Positions 7,778 to 9,758 of a DNA stretch of 9,758 nt are shown here, one piece after another. This stretch comes from an uncultured Bacillota bacterium (GTDB taxonomy: Bacteria > Bacillota > Clostridia > Lachnospirales > Lachnospiraceae). The DNA is taken from the NCBI GenBank assembly GCA_905200905.1, contig CAJKMA010000084.1, positions 1 through 9,758 of the forward strand. Direction: 5' to 3'. The first letter of the stretch is position 1; every line of letters begins with the position of its first letter. The notes below the pieces were generated by a model. It saw nothing but the letters and a program-made list of their open reading frames with translations. It was not told where the DNA came from and ran no database searches. The position numbers and the translations under genes are program-made.

Positions 7778-9058
7778 TTATTTTTCCAGTGTGTATCCCA
7801 CATAATCCAAAAATAATTCTGCATACATCGCATTTGCCCAGGAAAACCACGCCCTGGTAAATTTACTGTCATCTTCACAGCAAAATCCTTCATGCATAAC
7901 GCCTTTACCTCCTGTTGTTGCAGCCATATTTTCCAGTATTTCTAGTTTTTCTTCTTTACTTGTGCTTGTCAATCCTTGAACCGCCATGGCAATATGCCAG
8001 ATATAATTGGATGGTGTATGTGGACTTCCGATTCCGGCTGCCTTACATCCTTTGAAATAGAAAGGGTTTGCCTCGCTTAAAAGGAATCGTCTCGTATTTT
8101 CACTGACTTCCCGGTCTCCTTCATAGCCCAGATAGCTCATAGCCAGAAGACTTGGAACATTGGCGTCATCCATGAGATTATACATACCAAAACCATCTGT
8201 TTCATATGCATACACCATTCCAAACTCTTCTGTGAAAGTTTTTCCTATGGTCTCAATGGCTTCTTTGACCTCTTCTTTTAAAGATTTCGCTTTTTCTGCC
8301 AGTTCCTCATTGTGGAAAATCTCTCTTTCCATTTCTTCCAGATAGCCAAGAGCGACCACTGCAAACATATTGGATGGAATTAGATACCCATAGGTGCAAG
8401 CATCATCACTTGGGCGGAAGCCGGACCAGATGAATCCTGTGCCAGGTTTCACCAATGCACCTTTTCCGTCTCTGGACAGTGTATCCCGGTAATATCCATT
8501 ATTTCTGTTAAAACGATACTCTGACTTTTCTTCATGATATTGCTCTGTTGTAAATACTTCCAGAATTTTCTTCACGCCCTCCTGAAATACACCTTCAAAC
8601 TGAGTGACACAGCCTGTATTTTTCCATAAAAGATAAGCGAGCTGAAGAGGATAACAAAGAGAATCTACTTCAAACTTCCGCTCCCACACCCATGGATTCT
8701 GATCTGGATCATCTTTTTCCCAGCAGGCTCCATTAGGAGCTTCATTAAAGGCATTGGCATACTCGTCAATAGTAATGCACATAAACTGACGTCTCACCAG
8801 ACCTGCAATCAATTCTCTGATTTCTTCATTTTCCTTTGCCAAAAAAATATAGGGTCTTAACTGTGCTGCGGAATCTCTCAGCCACATGGCCGGAATGTCT
8901 CCTGTAATCACATGAGTCATGTTGTTGTCCATTCTCTTAACCGTTGTGTTCAAGGTATTCGTATAGCAGTTTACAAACAACTCCATTAGCTCTGGAATCT
9001 CTGTGGCCTGATTTCTCAGTGTATCTAAAAAATTATCCATTGTTTCCTGTATACTCAT
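7778..9058 (-). CDS. GH125 exo-alpha-1,6-mannosidase
   Basis: A 426-residue, metal-independent glycoside hydrolase (formerly DUF1237) that removes alpha-1,6-linked mannose from the non-reducing end of N-glycan or yeast mannan fragments. Family signatures are GDIPAMWLRDSAAQLRPY (53-70), an acidic NAFNEAPNGACWEKDD segment (102-117), WERKFEVDSLCYPLQLAYLLW (125-145), GFIWSGFRPSDDA (208-220) and GGKGVMHEGF (383-392). By comparison with the Clostridium perfringens enzyme (acid near D220, base near E393), D218 or D219 is the likely acid and E390 the likely base. There is no signal peptide, so it acts in the cytoplasm on imported oligosaccharides. The ATG at 9058 has GGAGG 6 nt upstream. It is the first and only intact hydrolase of the cluster. 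The length is normal for the family. Confidence 0.95.
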   Translation of the reverse strand: MSIQETMDNFLDTLRNQATEIPELMELFVNCYTNTLNTTVKRMDNNMTHVITGDIPAMWLRDSAAQLRPYIFLAKENEEIRELIAGLVRRQFMCITIDEYANAFNEAPNGACWEKDDPDQNPWVWERKFEVDSLCYPLQLAYLLWKNTGCVTQFEGVFQEGVKKILEVFTTEQYHEEKSEYRFNRNNGYYRDTLSRDGKGALVKPGTGFIWSGFRPSDDACTYGYLIPSNMFAVVALGYLEEMEREIFHNEELAEKAKSLKEEVKEAIETIGKTFTEEFGMVYAYETDGFGMYNLMDDANVPSLLAMSYLGYEGDREVSENTRRFLLSEANPFYFKGCKAAGIGSPHTPSNYIWHIAMAVQGLTSTSKEEKLEILENMAATTGGKGVMHEGFCCEDDSKFTRAWFSWANAMYAELFLDYVGYTLEK

Positions 9059-9118
9059 GGTTTTCCTCCGTCTCCATCATCTTCTCAAAAGCATATTCAA
9101 AGCTACATTTCTTCTGCT

Positions 9119-9127
9119 ATTTTAACA
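9119..9127 (-). promoter_or_regulatory. Candidate extended -10 promoter of the mannosidase cluster
   Basis: The minus strand reads TGTTAAAAT, an extended -10 element (TGn followed by TAAAAT, 9119-9124), about 60 nt before the GH125 ATG. No good -35 lies 16-18 nt further up. It is the best promoter candidate in the 141-bp gap between the membrane protein gene and GH125. Confidence 0.35.
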
Positions 9128-9199
9128 GACTGTAAAGGAAAAAAATAGTGAACTAACTATAGAAATACTAAAAATATAGGATAAATAACCTCAGTTCTC

Positions 9200-9496
9200 T
9201 CATATGACTTTTAAAATCTCCTCTTCAATTTCTTTCAGAACAAAACATATCTTCTGTCTCTTCTTTTCTTTATAAATGAAATAAAAACAAAGGATACCTG
9301 CTAAAAAAATCCATATAAGTACATAAGACTTCAATAATTTCCCTAAAATATTAAAAAAGCCAAGTAGTAAATTTGCGCCAAAACTACTTGGTAGTGTATA
9401 GAGCATTTGATAAGCTTTTAATTTTTCCTGGTCTCCAGCAATTTTCTCACTCCATCCCTTTTTCATTTTTCGATAAATTTTCAAATTTTTTTCCAT
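9200..9496 (-). CDS. Small membrane protein of unknown function
   Basis: A 98-residue protein I do not recognise. The first 36 residues are basic and probably helical (KNLKIYRKMKKGWSEKIAG). A moderately hydrophobic stretch at about 37-53 is followed by a clear membrane helix at about 57-75 (YVLIWIFLAGILCFYFIY), a KEKKRQK basic stop-transfer patch and a charged C-terminal helix (EIEEEILKVI). No signal-peptidase site is obvious. The ATG at 9496 has AAAGGAG 5 nt upstream, so translation is likely. It stands alone between the tRNA-Asn terminator and the mannosidase cluster. The charged, tail-anchored look would fit a regulator or partner of a membrane complex, but nothing in the sequence shows this. 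Confidence 0.7.
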   Translation of the reverse strand: MEKNLKIYRKMKKGWSEKIAGDQEKLKAYQMLYTLPSSFGANLLLGFFNILGKLLKSYVLIWIFLAGILCFYFIYKEKKRQKICFVLKEIEEEILKVI

Positions 9497-9541
9497 GATA
9501 TCTCCTTTCCTTCTACCTAAATATAATTTTTAACACTAACC

Positions 9542-9600
9542 GTTCTTTGGTATATTTAGAGATATCATATTTGCTCATGAGCGAAAAGTTTTTTGGTATA
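9542..9600. repeat. Direct repeat pair flanking a palindrome upstream of the small membrane protein
   Basis: GTTCTTTGGTATA (9542-9554) and GTTTTTTGGTATA (9588-9600) agree at 12 of 13 positions and are 46 bp apart start to start. Between them lies an imperfect palindrome, TTTGCTCATGAGCGAA (9570-9585), with a perfect 10-bp core GCTCATGAGC. The layout could be an operator upstream of the gene at 9496, but AT-rich chance repeats are also possible. Confidence 0.35.
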
Positions 9601-9637
9601 AATTGACGTTTTTTCTTCCTAAATGGACAAACACAAC

Positions 9638-9675
9638 AAAAAAGCCATTATAGAGAATTCTATTTCTCCATAATG
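9638..9675 (-). terminator. Intrinsic terminator downstream of tRNA-Asn
   Basis: The arms 9646-9657 and 9664-9675 form a 12-position stem with one mismatch and a 6-nt loop. On the minus strand the stem is followed by GGC and six Ts (9638-9643). It lies 36 bp past the tRNA 3' end and so ends the tRNA transcript before the small membrane protein gene. Confidence 0.75.
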
Positions 9676-9710
9676 ACTTAATTACAATTGCTTTTATAAG
9701 AATAAAAAAG

Positions 9711-9758
9711 CTCCCCCTGTTGGACTCGAACCAACGACACTGCGGTTAACAGCCGCAT
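9711..9758 (-). tRNA. tRNA-Asn (anticodon GTT), 3' part; continues beyond the window
   Basis: On the minus strand the sequence gives an anticodon stem TGCGG/CCGCA with loop CTGTTAA (anticodon GTT at 9748-9750), a variable loop, a T stem GTTGG/CCAAC with TTCGAGT loop, the 3' acceptor strand AGGGGGA and discriminator G at 9711. CCA is not encoded, as in many Firmicute tRNAs. The 5' acceptor and D arm lie outside the window. Confidence 0.93.

Noticed and set aside
1..9758. CRISPR array, insertion sequence, toxin-antitoxin pair or phage genes
   Set aside because: No regularly spaced repeats, transposase motifs, integrase, or paired small toxin and antitoxin frames were seen on either strand.

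Overview
The window looks like chromosome of a low-GC, AT-rich Firmicute. The AGGAGG-type ribosome binding sites, TTG-N17-TATAAT-type promoter, tRNA-Asn without an encoded CCA end and a compact host-glycan/mannoside hydrolase locus fit a gut Clostridia member, probably Lachnospiraceae. This placement is inference from recalled family resemblance; no search was run. All genes lie on the minus strand, so transcription runs from the right end of the window to the left.

Right end (about 9200-9758): the 3' part of a tRNA-Asn(GTT), then an intrinsic terminator, a short AT-rich spacer with a palindrome between two direct repeats, and a 98-residue membrane protein of unknown function. Middle (4469-9058): a mannoside-degradation cluster in the order GH125 exo-alpha-1,6-mannosidase (intact), a decayed GH38 alpha-mannosidase fragment, a decayed fragment of a second, different glycoside hydrolase, a GH2 beta-mannosidase broken by one frameshift, and an AraC-family regulator. 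Left (1-3216): a homodimer-type ABC exporter, then a class I/II aminotransferase with its own good promoter, ending at two terminator hairpins.

An intact version of the cluster would suit stepwise removal of alpha- and beta-linked mannose from N-glycan or mannan oligosaccharides, with the AraC protein as local regulator. Here the cluster is decaying. Between 6984 and 7757 the remains of two unrelated hydrolases are joined in one reading frame, interrupted by several stop codons. The next gene, beta-mannosidase, carries a single-base deletion in an otherwise clean frame that keeps both catalytic glutamates. The most useful result is this partly dead glycosidase operon and its in-frame fusion scar. 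I found no convincing sign of a new defence, mobile or CRISPR-like system.
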